NCBI RefSeq assembly: GCF_004923315.1
Contig: NZ_CP039649.1
Location: forward strand, 186,001-250,000
DNA from: Azospirillum sp. TSA2s
Lineage (GTDB): Bacteria > Pseudomonadota > Alphaproteobacteria > Azospirillales > Azospirillaceae
Length of the DNA stretch: 64,000 bases
Reading direction: 5' to 3'
In this document: piece by piece, positions 8,242-17,457 of the stretch
How the letters are laid out: every line of letters begins with the position of its first letter
How positions within the stretch are numbered: position 1 is the first letter of the stretch
The notes under the pieces: model-generated
Databases searched by the model: none
Told to the model about the DNA's origin: nothing
Seen by the model: only the letters and a program-made list of their open reading frames with translations
Position numbers and translations under genes: made by a program

Positions 8242-9867
8242 TCATGACCGGTGGGCCCGGGCGATGCGCAGGCGTCCCGGCAGCGATGCCGCCCATGCGG
8301 CGACCGCCGCCCTCTCCCCGCGGCCAAGCATCCAGACCATGAAGAGGGTCGCCCCCGCATAGAGCGGCAGGGCGGTCAGCGTCTTGGTGTAGAAGGGATC
8401 GAATCCGTCTTCGTAGCGCCAGAAGGGGACGACCGCGAAGGGGGCCAAGGCCGCGACGCCGAAGATCCAGCGCGAGAACCACCAGGACGGCACCAGCGCG
8501 GCCAGCGCCAGCGGCCACAGCATGAACCAGGGCCACAGGTGGGTCGACAGGCCGAACACCACCGCCGCCATCACCGCGGTGGCGGCCTTCCAGGCATTCT
8601 CCGAGGTCGGCCGCCGGTACAGCGCGGCCAGGGTCCATAGGGCGAAGCCGGCGAAGGCTCCACGCACCAGCCAGCGCAAGGGGGCCATGTCGATGCCCAG
8701 CATCCGTTCCGCCACCCGGACGACGTCCGCCGGCTGCAGCCACTGCCATCCGGACATGCCGCGCACGGCGTCGAAGAAGGCGGGCGAGCGGTAGAAGAGG
8801 AACAGGACGGCCAGGAAGAAGGCGGCGGCCGGGATTCCGCGCAGCAGGTAGGCGGTGAGCCTGTCCTTGAAATCCAGCTTCCTGGATTTGCCTAACCTGT
8901 AGAGCAGGTCGACGGAGACCAGGGCGGCGCTGGTGTATTTGCAGGCGGCCGAGGCCGCCAGAGCCAGCGGGCCGGCGCGGTCGCCGGCGGAGAGGCGCAT
9001 CAGCCACAACAGCATCAGGACGACCATCGCCATGTCGTTGTGCGCCTCGCCGGCCGAATAGATGTGGCCGATGGGCAGCCAGCCGAAGGCGACGAGCCCG
9101 GTGGCGGCGGTCGCCTCGTCATGGCTGCGGCCGATCTTCCGGATGATGGCGAGCCCGCCGATCCAGGCCCCCGCCAGCAGCAGCTTGAACAGAAGCGCGG
9201 TCACCCAGACGTTCCCGCCGCTGAGCGCCATGACACCGGCCGAGACCACCGCCCACATCGGGCCGTAGGTCATCATTGCCGGCACCTCGTCGAACGGGAA
9301 GGCGGCGGCCTGCTCCGGCGTGAAGGGGACATAATAGGGGTTCTGTCCCCGAACGACTTCCTCGCCCCACAGCGCGGAAAACCAGATGTCCTGCGTCATC
9401 ACCGGAAACGAGAGGATGCTGACGGCGGTGAAGACGACCGGCCACAGGAACAGCCGGTCCGTCACCGCCTTCGGAACCGGCCCGTCGACGTCGGACAGCC
9501 AGCGGAACAGCCATGCGGCCAAGGCGACCGGAAGGGCGAGCGGCAGGCAATAGGCCAGGAAATACAGGCCGTCATGGGTGAAGACGTTGCCGGCGGTCAG
9601 CGCGTGGGCCAACTGGAGGGCCAGCGGGATGGGCAGATCGGCGATGGAGGCCGCCAGGCGGTCGAAGAACGCTGCCTGATTGGGCAAGCCGACTTCCCCA
9701 TAATGGGTATTCGACGCGGCGAGGAAATAGCTCAACACCGAGAGCGACAAAAGGCACAGGGTTGTCGTCAGTCCAAGACGGTCAAGGATCTTGATTGATC
9801 CGTTGCCGAATCCGCCGGGTAAACTGGTGTCCGCAGGCAGTGTTTGTTTTTGAAACGGCATCCGCAT
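8242..9867 (-). CDS. GT-C-fold membrane glycosyltransferase-like protein
   Basis: This protein of about 541 residues has roughly twelve membrane segments. After the second or third segment comes SFPVMTQDIWFSALWGE, VVRGQNPYYVPF. An acidic residue in the first loop followed by Gly-x-Asn-Pro-Tyr is typical of polyprenol-phosphate-dependent mannosyltransferases (GT87/MptA-B-like). A second conserved-looking block is HIYSAGEAHNDMAMVVL. The likely role is transfer of a sugar to a lipid or glycan at the inner membrane. The ATG at 9867 has GGTGGGCGAA upstream; the ATG at 9861 is also possible. It forms a two-gene unit with the acyltransferase-like gene. Confidence 0.6.
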   Translation of the reverse strand: MRMPFQKQTLPADTSLPGGFGNGSIKILDRLGLTTTLCLLSLSVLSYFLAASNTHYGEVGLPNQAAFFDRLAASIADLPIPLALQLAHALTAGNVFTHDGLYFLAYCLPLALPVALAAWLFRWLSDVDGPVPKAVTDRLFLWPVVFTAVSILSFPVMTQDIWFSALWGEEVVRGQNPYYVPFTPEQAAAFPFDEVPAMMTYGPMWAVVSAGVMALSGGNVWVTALLFKLLLAGAWIGGLAIIRKIGRSHDEATAATGLVAFGWLPIGHIYSAGEAHNDMAMVVLMLLWLMRLSAGDRAGPLALAASAACKYTSAALVSVDLLYRLGKSRKLDFKDRLTAYLLRGIPAAAFFLAVLFLFYRSPAFFDAVRGMSGWQWLQPADVVRVAERMLGIDMAPLRWLVRGAFAGFALWTLAALYRRPTSENAWKAATAVMAAVVFGLSTHLWPWFMLWPLALAALVPSWWFSRWIFGVAALAPFAVVPFWRYEDGFDPFYTKTLTALPLYAGATLFMVWMLGRGERAAVAAWAASLPGRLRIARAHRS

Positions 9868-10213
9868 TTCGCCCACCAATGATGTTCCCGACGGAAAGGC
9901 CGGTGAACACGTTAGCGGAAGTCGGCGGAACCGATAAATTTCTAAAGAGATTCTAGAGAGATTGCTCCGGCGCTAATGCCCGCATTGCCTGTCGGACGGC
10001 GGCCATTCGCCTTGCGTGCGCGCCGGCTTCCTTCGCTTCCGCACGATCGGGGCAAGTGGGCCGCAAGCCGCCGGCAAATGTCCGGCCTGTCGGACCCATC
10101 CGGTTCCCATCGGAGATCACCGGAATGGCTGTCGGGTTGCCGCGGCGAATTTTCGGCTGCCCGGCGCCATCCTGTTTCACCACCGGAATCGCGGGGCTCC
10201 CGCAATTCGCGGG
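9868..10213. other. non-coding stretch upstream of the glycosyltransferase-like gene
   Basis: These 346 bases lie between the terminator of the gtsA-like gene and the glycosyltransferase-like gene. A short AT-richer patch near 9935-9965 (TAAATTTC..AGAGATTC) is the likely promoter area for the minus-strand gene. Nothing else is recognised. Confidence 0.4.
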
Positions 10214-10255
10214 ACGAAAGAAGAAAGCCCCTCTCCCATGGTGGAAGGGGGGCTT
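10214..10255 (-). terminator. Rho-independent terminator after the gtsA-like gene
   Basis: On the minus strand AAGCCCC pairs with GGGGCTT around a CCTTCC/GGGAGA inner stem, and TTTCTTCTTTC follows. It lies 56 bp after the gtsA stop and separates it from the glycosyltransferase-like gene. Confidence 0.7.
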
Positions 10256-10310
10256 CAAGGTCACGCGCAACACCAGAGAAGGAGAGACGACACCAAAGAA
10301 AAACGGAGAC

Positions 10311-11588
10311 TTACTTCGCCAGATCGACCGCCTCGGCCAGACGCTTCACCGCGTCCTGCGAGGACATGGTGGAGTTGAAGTGGGCGGTGACGACGTCCAG
10401 GAAGGCACCGCGGACGGCGCCGGGTACCGCCATTTCATGCGCCATCGACGGCACGGCGCTGTTGCTGTCGATGGCGGCCTTCAGATCATCCATCGACTTC
10501 ACCGCGCATTCGTCGAAGCTGTCGCGCGCCATGTCCTGGCGGGCGGGGATCGAGCCCTTCAGCACGTTGAAGGTCTCCTGGAACTTCTTGCCCAGGATCA
10601 GCTTGGCCAGCAGCTTCTGGCCGGCGGCGCGGTCGGGGTCGGCCGAGCTGAACATGACGAAGCTGTCGGAATTGACGATGTAGCCCGACTTGCCCGGCAC
10701 ATGGGCGCAGACGAAGTCCTTGCCCGGCACCTTGCCGGCGGCGGTCAGCTCGCCCTTTTCCCAGTCGCCCATGATCTGCATGGCGGCCTGTCCGTTCATC
10801 AGCAGGCCGGCGGCGAGGTTCCATTCGCGGCCGGGGAAGCCGTCGTCGACATAGCCGCGCAGCTTGCGCATCTGGTCGAACACCTTGACCATCGTGTCGC
10901 TGGTCAGCGACTTCTCGTCCAGCTCCACCAGGGCCTTGCGGTAGAAGTCGGGACCGCCGAGGCCGAGGACGACATCCTCGAACAGCGCGCCTTCCTGCCA
11001 GGGTTGGCCGCCATGGGCGAGCGGGATGATGCCGGCGGCCTTCAGCTTCTCGGCGGCGGCGTTGAACTCGTCCCAGGTCTTGGGGATCTCGACGCCGGCC
11101 TTCTTCATCGCCTGCGGGTTCACCCACATCCAGTTGACGCGGTGGATGTTCACCGGAACGGCGTAATAATGGCCCTTGTAGGTCACCACGTCGCGGATCT
11201 GCGGCGGCAGGATGGCGTCCCAATTCTCCGCCTTGGCGACATCGTCCAGCGTCGCCAGCTTGCCCTGCGCCGCCCAGTCCTTGATGTTCGGGCCCTTCAG
11301 CTGCACCGCGTTCGGCGGGTCGCCGGCCAGCACGCGGGAGCGCAGCACGGTGCTGGCCGCGTCGCCGCCGCCGCCGGCCACCGGCGCGTCGATCCACTTG
11401 CCGCCCGCCGCTTCGAAGTCCTGGCGCAGCGCGCCCGCCGCCTTCGATTCGCCGCCGGAGGTCCAGTAATGCAGCACCTCCACCTTCGGCTCGGCCTGGG
11501 CCGGTGCGGCCAGCAGGGCGCCGGCCATCACGGTCGCGATCGCGGTCATGCCGAGGATCGATGTGCTGAGAGACGGCATCTTGGACAT
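10311..11588 (-). CDS. sugar ABC transporter substrate-binding protein (GtsA-like)
   Basis: This 425-residue periplasmic binding protein has a signal peptide (MSKMPSLSTSILGMTAIATV to the APAQA cleavage site) and then EPKVEVLHYWTSGGESKAAG. It matches the family of the Pseudomonas glucose/mannose binding protein GtsA. It captures sugar for a permease pair and ATPase; these (gtsBCD) lie 8 kb away at 19.3-22.2 kb rather than next to it. The ATG at 11588 has a GGGGGA site and starts the signal peptide. It is divergent from a response regulator, and the gap between them shares a regulatory motif with the gtsB/pgl gap. Glucose is inferred from that context. Confidence 0.82.
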   Translation of the reverse strand: MSKMPSLSTSILGMTAIATVMAGALLAAPAQAEPKVEVLHYWTSGGESKAAGALRQDFEAAGGKWIDAPVAGGGGDAASTVLRSRVLAGDPPNAVQLKGPNIKDWAAQGKLATLDDVAKAENWDAILPPQIRDVVTYKGHYYAVPVNIHRVNWMWVNPQAMKKAGVEIPKTWDEFNAAAEKLKAAGIIPLAHGGQPWQEGALFEDVVLGLGGPDFYRKALVELDEKSLTSDTMVKVFDQMRKLRGYVDDGFPGREWNLAAGLLMNGQAAMQIMGDWEKGELTAAGKVPGKDFVCAHVPGKSGYIVNSDSFVMFSSADPDRAAGQKLLAKLILGKKFQETFNVLKGSIPARQDMARDSFDECAVKSMDDLKAAIDSNSAVPSMAHEMAVPGAVRGAFLDVVTAHFNSTMSSQDAVKRLAEAVDLAK

Positions 11589-11683
11589 TTCCCCCTGTTC
11601 CCTTCTTCGTTCGGTATTCCGGCTGGCCCCGCCGGCCGCTGGAGGAACTCTATCCTGCAGGCAATTCGGCGCCCGGATTATTT

Positions 11684-11730
11684 GGTAACAACGCCTTTTC
11701 ACGGCCACGCCGCTGTTACGCAACCGTTAC
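11684..11730. promoter_or_regulatory. shared operator motif, copy 1 (gtsA / response regulator gap)
   Basis: GGTAAC (11684-11689), 24 bases, TGTTAC (11714-11719), 5 bases, CGTTAC (11725-11730) and then A. The two GTTAC units are direct repeats 11 bp apart, the spacing used by OmpR-family regulators. The same layout with the same 24-bp and 5-bp spacers is at 22392-22438. A -10-like TACACT lies at 11776-11781 toward the regulator gene, followed by GCGCCAAC, which also recurs at the second site. The likely binder is the response regulator encoded at 11830. Confidence 0.65.
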
Positions 11731-11829
11731 AAACCAGCCTTGGCGGCGCACTGTACCCGGACCGGCCGGGGAGGCTACACTCGGCGCCAACCAAGAAGAA
11801 AGTTCCAATCGGAATAGGGAAGGAAAGCC

Positions 11830-12591
11830 ATGGAGCGCGCGCGCCATCTCCTGGTCGTGGACGACGATCCCGAGATCCGGGACATGCTGCATGATTTCCT
11901 GGTGAAGAGCGGCTTCCGCGTCTCCACCGCCGGCGACGGGCGCGAGATGGCGCGGGTTCTGGCGCAATGGCCGGTCGACCTCATCGTGCTGGACGTGATG
12001 CTGCCGGGGGAGGACGGGACCAGCCTGTGCCGTTCCTTGCGCGCCAAGTCGGAAACCCCGGTCATCATGCTGACCGCCATGGGCAGCGAGGTCGACCGCA
12101 TCGTCGGGCTGGAGGTCGGCGCCGACGATTATCTGGTGAAGCCCTTCAGCGCCCGCGAACTTCTGGCCCGCATCCGCGCCATCCTGCGCCGCTGCGGCGG
12201 GCCGGAGCCGGTGCGCGAACGGCCGCGCGTGCTGGGCTTCGCCGGCTGGTCGCTCGACCAGGGGCGGCGGGAACTGCGCACGCCCGACCGGGTGGTGGTG
12301 CATCTCAGCCAGGGCGAATATGCCCTGCTCGGCACGCTGCTGGAACGCGCGCCGCAGGTGGTGGAGCGCACCGAACTGCTGGAGAAGCACCGCGGCGACA
12401 CCTCGATTCCCTTCGACCGCAGCATCGACATCCAGATCAGCCGCCTGCGCCGCAAGCTGGAGGAGGGGCCGGGCGGCTCGGCGCTGATCAAGACGGTGCG
12501 CGGCATCGGCTATCAGTTCACCGCAACGGTGGTGGACCAGGGCGAATCCGTCTCTTCCGGGACCAGCTCCGGGATCGGCCGTGGCGCTTGA
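11830..12591 (+). CDS. OmpR-family response regulator (GltR-like)
   Basis: This 253-residue two-component regulator has a receiver at residues 1-120 (HLLVVDDDPEIRDML with the acidic pair, LIVLDVMLPGEDG with the phospho-Asp, and KPFSARELLAR with the Lys). A winged-helix DNA-binding domain follows at about 140-235, ending LIKTVRGIGYQFTATV. The adjacent kinase overlaps its end by 11 bp. In Pseudomonas the related GltR/GtrS pair controls glucose uptake. The divergent gtsA-like gene and the shared motif in both gts gaps point to the same role here, though the ligand is inferred. Confidence 0.88.
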   Translation: MERARHLLVVDDDPEIRDMLHDFLVKSGFRVSTAGDGREMARVLAQWPVDLIVLDVMLPGEDGTSLCRSLRAKSETPVIMLTAMGSEVDRIVGLEVGADDYLVKPFSARELLARIRAILRRCGGPEPVRERPRVLGFAGWSLDQGRRELRTPDRVVVHLSQGEYALLGTLLERAPQVVERTELLEKHRGDTSIPFDRSIDIQISRLRRKLEEGPGGSALIKTVRGIGYQFTATVVDQGESVSSGTSSGIGRGA

Positions 12592-14041
12592 GCGTCTGCT
12601 GCCGGTCCGGCTGCGCGCCGCCCGGCTGCGCCACCGCATCCTGTTGGCGATGGTCGCGCTGCTGGCGCTGACCCACGGCGGTGCGCTGGTCGGCATGCGG
12701 CTGGTGGACGACCGCGCGCGGGAGCTGCTGACCGCCCATCGGCTGGGTCCGGCGATGGCCGCGGCGGTGGAGGCGGCGGACCGCGCGGTTCTGGACGGCG
12801 TCGCCGCCGGGCCGGCGCTGGTGCTGAGCGGTCTGCCCGACCTGTCGGTTTCCTGGCAGGCCCCCGGCACCCCCACCGTTCCGCCCGGCTGGGTGCTGGA
12901 CGGCGTTGTCGACGCGCCGCGCCCGGTGTTCGTCGCTGCCCAGCGCGCCCTGCTGCCGCTCCAGCCCGCCCACGCCCAGACGCTGGCCGAATCGCTGTCC
13001 CTGGTGGCGGAGGACACGGCGGCCCAGCTGCGCGACGCCCGCGTCTATGTCCAGCTTGCCGGCGGCGGCTGGCTGGAGTTCGCCAGCCCGCGCTTCTGGC
13101 GGCCGCGCAGCACGCCGTTCGAGATGGTGCTGGCCGGGCTGGCCGCCTTCGGTCTGGCGCTGGGACTGCTGCTCTGGCTGCCCGGCCGGCTGGTCCGCCC
13201 GCTGGAGGCGCTGGCGGAGCAGGCGACCCGTCCGCACGACCGCCTCCACCCCCGCCCGCTGCCGGAAGACGGGCCGGAGGAGGTCGCCTCGCTCGCCCGC
13301 GCCTTCAACCAGGCACGCAACGCGCTGCGCGACCTGATGGAGGGTCGCACCCATCTGCTGGCGGCGATCAGCCACGACCTGCGCACCCCGGCGACGCGGC
13401 TGCGGCTGCGCGCCGAGTATGTCGACGACGACGCGCTGCGCGCCAAGATGATGGCCGACATCGACGAGATGGCGGCGATGGTCACCGCGACGCTGGAGTT
13501 CCTCGGCGACGACGTGCTGCGCGAACAGGTGGAGGTCGTCGCCTTCGCCAGCCTGTTGCAGAGCCTGTGCGACGATTACGCCGACACCGGCGCCCCGGTG
13601 ACCTACCACGAGCCGCCGCCGCTGCAGTTCGCCGCCGTCCGCACCATCTTCGGCGGCGGGGTGGAGCGCAACGACCGCTTCGACCAGCCGCGCCAGCTCC
13701 GCCTCGCCGGCCGCCCGTCCAGCCTGCGCCGCGCCTTCGCCAACCTGATCGACAACGCCATCAAATACGGCGAGCGCGCCACCGTTTCCGTCGACGCCGA
13801 CGCCGCCGAGATCGTGGTCGATGTCTGCGACGACGGGCCGGGCATCCCGGAGGCGGAGATCGCCAACGTCTTCAAACCCTTCGTCCGGCTGGAAGGCTCC
13901 CGCAACCGCAAGACCGGCGGCAGCGGGCTCGGCCTGTCCATCGTGAAGTCGATCGTCGAGGCCCACCAGGGCCGCATCGAGCTGAGCAACCGCGCCAGCG
14001 GCGGGTTGCGGGTGCGGGTGACGCTGCCGCGGATGTTGTGA
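12581..14041 (+). CDS. sensor histidine kinase (GtrS-like), partner of the regulator
   Basis: This 486-residue kinase starts at GTG 12581, overlapping the regulator stop by 11 bp. A first membrane segment lies near residues 20-40, a periplasmic domain at about 45-175 and a second segment near 185-205. HAMP follows, then the HisKA box HLLAAISHDLRTPATRLRLR near residue 265. The ATPase domain has NLIDNAIKYG, CDDGPGIPEAEI and GGSGLGLSIVKSIVEAHQG. It is probably the partner that phosphorylates the response regulator just upstream. An insert in the ATPase N-terminal part (GGGVERNDRFDQPRQL) is slightly unusual. Confidence 0.88.
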   Translation: MALERLLPVRLRAARLRHRILLAMVALLALTHGGALVGMRLVDDRARELLTAHRLGPAMAAAVEAADRAVLDGVAAGPALVLSGLPDLSVSWQAPGTPTVPPGWVLDGVVDAPRPVFVAAQRALLPLQPAHAQTLAESLSLVAEDTAAQLRDARVYVQLAGGGWLEFASPRFWRPRSTPFEMVLAGLAAFGLALGLLLWLPGRLVRPLEALAEQATRPHDRLHPRPLPEDGPEEVASLARAFNQARNALRDLMEGRTHLLAAISHDLRTPATRLRLRAEYVDDDALRAKMMADIDEMAAMVTATLEFLGDDVLREQVEVVAFASLLQSLCDDYADTGAPVTYHEPPPLQFAAVRTIFGGGVERNDRFDQPRQLRLAGRPSSLRRAFANLIDNAIKYGERATVSVDADAAEIVVDVCDDGPGIPEAEIANVFKPFVRLEGSRNRKTGGSGLGLSIVKSIVEAHQGRIELSNRASGGLRVRVTLPRML

Positions 14042-14063
14042 GGGAAGGTTCGGCGATCCGTGA

Positions 14064-14187
14064 TAATCCCCCCTCTCCCCCCAGGGAGAGGGTCGGGGTG
14101 AGGGGGATGCATGAGGTGGATTCTTGGGATCGGGCCGCCACGCGACCCCCTCACCCTAACCCTCTCCCCAGGGGGGAGAGGGGATTA
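14064..14187. repeat. REP-like double hairpin element, copy A
   Basis: TAATCCCC..CTCTCC at the left end is the reverse complement of the right end (GGAGAGGGGATTA). Each half also contains its own hairpin (CCTCTCC..GGGAGAGG). The inner spacer has GAGGGGGATGCA and CCCCCTCACCCTAACCCTC. It lies between convergent genes. Related elements are at 19101, 25987, 28097 and 51197. Confidence 0.8.
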
Positions 14188-14207
14188 GGCGCCCGGCGGG
14201 CGCTCGT

Positions 14208-15032
14208 TCACCGATCCCAAACCGGCGCCAACCCCGCCGGGCTGACGATCCGCCCATCGGGCCGCGCAAGCTTCGCAATCGCCGCCATGTCGCCATCGTC
14301 CAGCGTGAAGTCGAACAGCGCGAAATTCTCCGCCACCCGTTCCGGCTTGGCGGTTTTCGACAGCACGATATGGCCTTGCTGGATCAGCCAGCGCAGCGCC
14401 ACCTGCGCCGCCGTCTTTCCGTACTTGGCGCCGATCCGCTGCAGTTCCGGATCGCGCGGCACCTTGCCGTCGGCCATGGCGTAATAGGCGGTGATCGCCA
14501 CGCCCAGTTCCCTGGCCGCCGCCGCCATCTTGCTCTGGTCTAGATAGGGATGCACCTCGATCTGGTTGGTGACGATGGGGGCGCGGCTGCGCTGCACCGA
14601 CTCCCGCAGCTGGGCGATGTTCTGGTTGCTGACGCCGATGAAACGGGTCTTGCCGGCGGCCTGCACCGCGTTCAGCATCTCGATCTGGTCGGCGATGGCG
14701 ACCTGATCGGCCGGCCAGTGCAGCAGAAGCAGGTCCACCCGGTCGACCTTCAGCTTCTCCAGGCTCTCATCCACCGACGCGGCGAACCGGTCGGGGCTGT
14801 ACTTGTCGACCCAGACCTTGGTGGTCAGGAACAGCTCGTCGCGGCGGGATCCTGCGGCTTGCAGGGCGCGGCCGAGCGCCGCCTCGTTGCGGTAGATCTG
14901 TGCGGTGTCGAAATGACGGAAACCGGCTTCCAGCGCCGCCGGGACCACCCGCTCGACCTCCTCGTCCGACATGCGGAACACGCCGAAGCCCAGCGCGGGG
15001 ATCTCGGCTCCATTCGCCTTCACGGTCTGCAT
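14208..15032 (-). CDS. aldo/keto reductase (2,5-diketo-D-gluconate reductase type)
   Basis: This 274-residue NADPH-dependent (beta/alpha)8-barrel reductase has the catalytic tetrad: Asp and Tyr in HFDTAQIYRNE (about residues 43-48), Lys in LTTKVW, and His in LLLLHWP. Cofactor residues appear in the C-terminal block LSKTAKPERVAENF. The likely substrates are aldehydes or keto sugars; the nearest named type is 2,5-diketo-D-gluconate reductase. It stands alone on the minus strand behind a region with two inverted repeats. Because it lies next to an aldehyde dehydrogenase operon, both may deal with toxic aldehydes. Confidence 0.88.
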   Translation of the reverse strand: MQTVKANGAEIPALGFGVFRMSDEEVERVVPAALEAGFRHFDTAQIYRNEAALGRALQAAGSRRDELFLTTKVWVDKYSPDRFAASVDESLEKLKVDRVDLLLLHWPADQVAIADQIEMLNAVQAAGKTRFIGVSNQNIAQLRESVQRSRAPIVTNQIEVHPYLDQSKMAAAARELGVAITAYYAMADGKVPRDPELQRIGAKYGKTAAQVALRWLIQQGHIVLSKTAKPERVAENFALFDFTLDDGDMAAIAKLARPDGRIVSPAGLAPVWDR

Positions 15033-15087
15033 CCTGCTCTCTCTCCTGATCGGCGCCGCGGCGCTTCTTCATGTGTCGGATGGAGAC

Positions 15088-15131
15088 ATATGGCGGGAGG
15101 CGCAGTCTGGAAACCGCCTCTCCCGCCATAT
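15088..15131. terminator. hairpin after the aldehyde dehydrogenase operon
   Basis: ATATGGCGGGAGGCG at 15088-15102 pairs with CGCCTC-T-CCCGCCATAT at 15115-15131, a 15-bp stem with one bulge. It lies 40 bp after the stop of the large aldehyde dehydrogenase subunit and upstream of the aldo/keto reductase. There is no strong T-run, so it may act as an RNA-stabilising hairpin rather than a classic terminator. Confidence 0.5.
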
Positions 15132-15134
15132 CAC

Positions 15135-15153
15135 CTGTGAACTCAATTCACAG
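15135..15153. promoter_or_regulatory. palindromic operator candidate CTGTGAA-N5-TTCACAG
   Basis: A 7-bp perfect inverted repeat with a 5-base centre, 18 bp past the large-subunit stop and about 100 bp upstream of the aldo/keto reductase start. The half-site TGTGA resembles that of Crp, but the spacing (7 bases between TGTGA and TCACA instead of 6) argues against it. It could be the site of an unlinked aldehyde-responsive regulator. Confidence 0.35.
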
Positions 15154-15171
15154 ATCCTACCCGGCGAAGCG

Positions 15172-17457
15172 TCACATCAGCTTGTCGAGCGTGATCGGCA
15201 GGTCGCGGATGCGTTTGCCGGTGGCGTTGTAGACGGCGTTGGCGACCGCTGCGCCGACGCCCGCGATGCCGATCTCGCCGATGCCGCGGGCACCCATCGG
15301 CGCCTGCGGGTCGGGGATGTCGGTATAGAGGATCTCGATGTTGGGAACGTCCATCTGCACCGGCACGTGATACTCGGCGAGCGAGGCGTTGACGACGCGG
15401 CCGCTGCGCGGGTCGAAGTTGGTCTCCTCGGTCAGCGCCAGCCCGATCCCCATGATGATGCCGCCCTTGAACTGGCTGGTCGCCGTCTTGGCGTTGAGGA
15501 TGCGGCCGGCGTCGAAGGAGCCGAGGAAGCGTGAGACACGGACCTCTCCGGTGATCTCGCTCACCCGGACCTCGCAGAACTGCGCGCCGTAGGAGTGCAT
15601 CGAGAAGGCTTCCATCTCCGCCGGCGGCGGGGCGGCGGCCTCGCAGACCAACTCGTCGCGTGCCGCCCGGCGCAGGATCGACTCGTAGCTTTCGAAGCGC
15701 GCGGCATCGTCGCGGTGGCCGATGCCGCCGTCCCGCGTCTCGACCTCGGCAAGCGACAGGCCGGCCAGCGGCGAGTCGTTGCCGGCGAGCTTCAGCAATT
15801 CCTCGACAAAGACCTCCGTCGCGGCGATGACGGCGCCGCCGATCGAAGCGGTCTGGGTCGAGCCGCCGGCGATCACCCCGCGCGGCAGGGTCGTGTCGCC
15901 ATACTTGAAACTGACCTTTTCGAGCGGTACGCCGAGCCGGGCGGCAATGTGCTGGACCTGCGCCGTCGCCGTGCCCATGCCCATGTCGTGCACCGCGGTC
16001 GAGACGGTGACCTGCCCTCCGGCCGTCAGCCTGATCCGCGCCGCACCGCCGGGGAAGCGGTGGTAGGGATAGGTTGCCGTCGCGCAGCCCATGCCGATCA
16101 GCCATTCGCCATCCCGCCGCCCGCGCGGCGTCGGGCTGCGGCGGTCCCAGCCGAACCGTTCCGCGCCCTTGTCATAGGCGTCGATCAGGTGGCGGGAGGA
16201 GAAGGGCTTGCCGCTGGTCGGATCCTTGTCCGGCTCGATGCGGCGGCGCAGCTCGATCGGATCGAGCCCGAGCTTTTCCGCAAGCTCATCAATCGCGCAT
16301 TCCAGCGCGAAGGTGCCGACGGACTCGCCGGGCGCCCGCATGAAGGTGTTCGCCAGCATGTCCATGTCGGCGACCTCCTGGGCCAGCCGGATGGACTTGG
16401 CGGCATAGAGGTGGCGGGCCGGGAAAGTGAATTGTTCGGGGCAGGAGTTGTGGGTGGTCATCGCCACGATGCCGGTGTGGATCAGTGCGTCAAGTCGGCC
16501 GTCGGCGCTGGCGCCGAGCGCCACCCGCTGCTCCGTCAGCGTCCGGCCGCCGACGATGCGGAACACCCCCTCGCGCGACAGCATGATGCGCACCGGCCGG
16601 CCGGCGAGCCTGGCGGCGGCGCAGGCGAGGATCTGGTGGTCCCACAGGCATTTGCCGCCGAAACCGCCGCCGACGAAGGGGGAGGAGACGCGGACCTTGT
16701 CGGGCTCCAGGCCGAAGATGTCGGCCAACTGCCCCGCCGTCAGGTCGAGAAGCTGGCTGGCGTCATGCACCCTCAGCTCGTCGCCGCTCCAGGCCACGGT
16801 CGCGGCGTGCAGCTCGATGGCATTGTGGTTGTGCCGCGGCGTCCGGTAGATCTGGTCGACCTGCACCGCAGCGCCTTTCAGGGCGGCCTCGGCATCGCCG
16901 ATCTCGACCACCGGTGGCTGGCCCAGGATGTTGTCCAGCTGGCGCGGCGTCTTCTTCGCCTCGTCGAAGGAGGTCACGGCCGGCAGCGGCGCATAGTCGG
17001 CCGTCACCAGCGAGGCGGCATGGTCGGCCTGCTCCTGGGTCTCGGCCAGGACGACGGCGATCGGCTGGCCGTTCCAGTGGATCTCGTCATCCTGCATGAC
17101 CGGCAGGTCGCTGGACCCGGCGGCGGTCGGCGACGACATCATCAGGGACGGCGCCTTCATCCGCGGCGCGTTGCGGTGGGTCATGACCACCACGACGCCG
17201 GGCGCCGCTTCGGCCGCCGCGGTATCGAGCGCCGTGATCCGCCCGCGCGCGATGGTGCTGAAGGCGAGTGCGGCGTAGCACAGGCCCTCATAAGGAAACT
17301 CCGCGGCGAATTGAGCCTTGCCCTGAACCTTCAGCGGCCCGTCGATGCGCGAGACCGGCTGCCCCAGTGCCCCATGCTTGTGCAGCATCGGATCCTGCGT
17401 GACCGCCGGCTGCCAGCGGCCGGGCCGGGTGTTTGCAGACTCGGATTGCATGCTCAT
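15172..17457 (-). CDS. molybdopterin-binding subunit of a PaoC-type aldehyde dehydrogenase
   Basis: This 761-residue large subunit belongs to the xanthine oxidase family and carries the molybdenum cofactor. Family blocks in order are GQPVSRIDGPLKVQGKAQF, SPFVGGGFGGK near residue 270, NTFMRAPGE near 385, HDMGMGTATAQ near 495, and PMGARGIGEIGI with the active-site Glu near the end. Together with the next two genes it matches E. coli PaoABC, which oxidises aromatic and other aldehydes to acids. The start at 17457 is preferred because it overlaps the FAD-subunit stop as ATGA. It would also need a maturation factor like PaoD, which is not seen here. Confidence 0.85.
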   Translation of the reverse strand: MSMQSESANTRPGRWQPAVTQDPMLHKHGALGQPVSRIDGPLKVQGKAQFAAEFPYEGLCYAALAFSTIARGRITALDTAAAEAAPGVVVVMTHRNAPRMKAPSLMMSSPTAAGSSDLPVMQDDEIHWNGQPIAVVLAETQEQADHAASLVTADYAPLPAVTSFDEAKKTPRQLDNILGQPPVVEIGDAEAALKGAAVQVDQIYRTPRHNHNAIELHAATVAWSGDELRVHDASQLLDLTAGQLADIFGLEPDKVRVSSPFVGGGFGGKCLWDHQILACAAARLAGRPVRIMLSREGVFRIVGGRTLTEQRVALGASADGRLDALIHTGIVAMTTHNSCPEQFTFPARHLYAAKSIRLAQEVADMDMLANTFMRAPGESVGTFALECAIDELAEKLGLDPIELRRRIEPDKDPTSGKPFSSRHLIDAYDKGAERFGWDRRSPTPRGRRDGEWLIGMGCATATYPYHRFPGGAARIRLTAGGQVTVSTAVHDMGMGTATAQVQHIAARLGVPLEKVSFKYGDTTLPRGVIAGGSTQTASIGGAVIAATEVFVEELLKLAGNDSPLAGLSLAEVETRDGGIGHRDDAARFESYESILRRAARDELVCEAAAPPPAEMEAFSMHSYGAQFCEVRVSEITGEVRVSRFLGSFDAGRILNAKTATSQFKGGIIMGIGLALTEETNFDPRSGRVVNASLAEYHVPVQMDVPNIEILYTDIPDPQAPMGARGIGEIGIAGVGAAVANAVYNATGKRIRDLPITLDKLM

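Noticed and set aside
15135..15153. A Crp site at the palindrome TGTGA..TCACA.
   Set aside because: The spacer between TGTGA and TCACA is 7 bases, not 6, and the site is not near a fitting promoter position.
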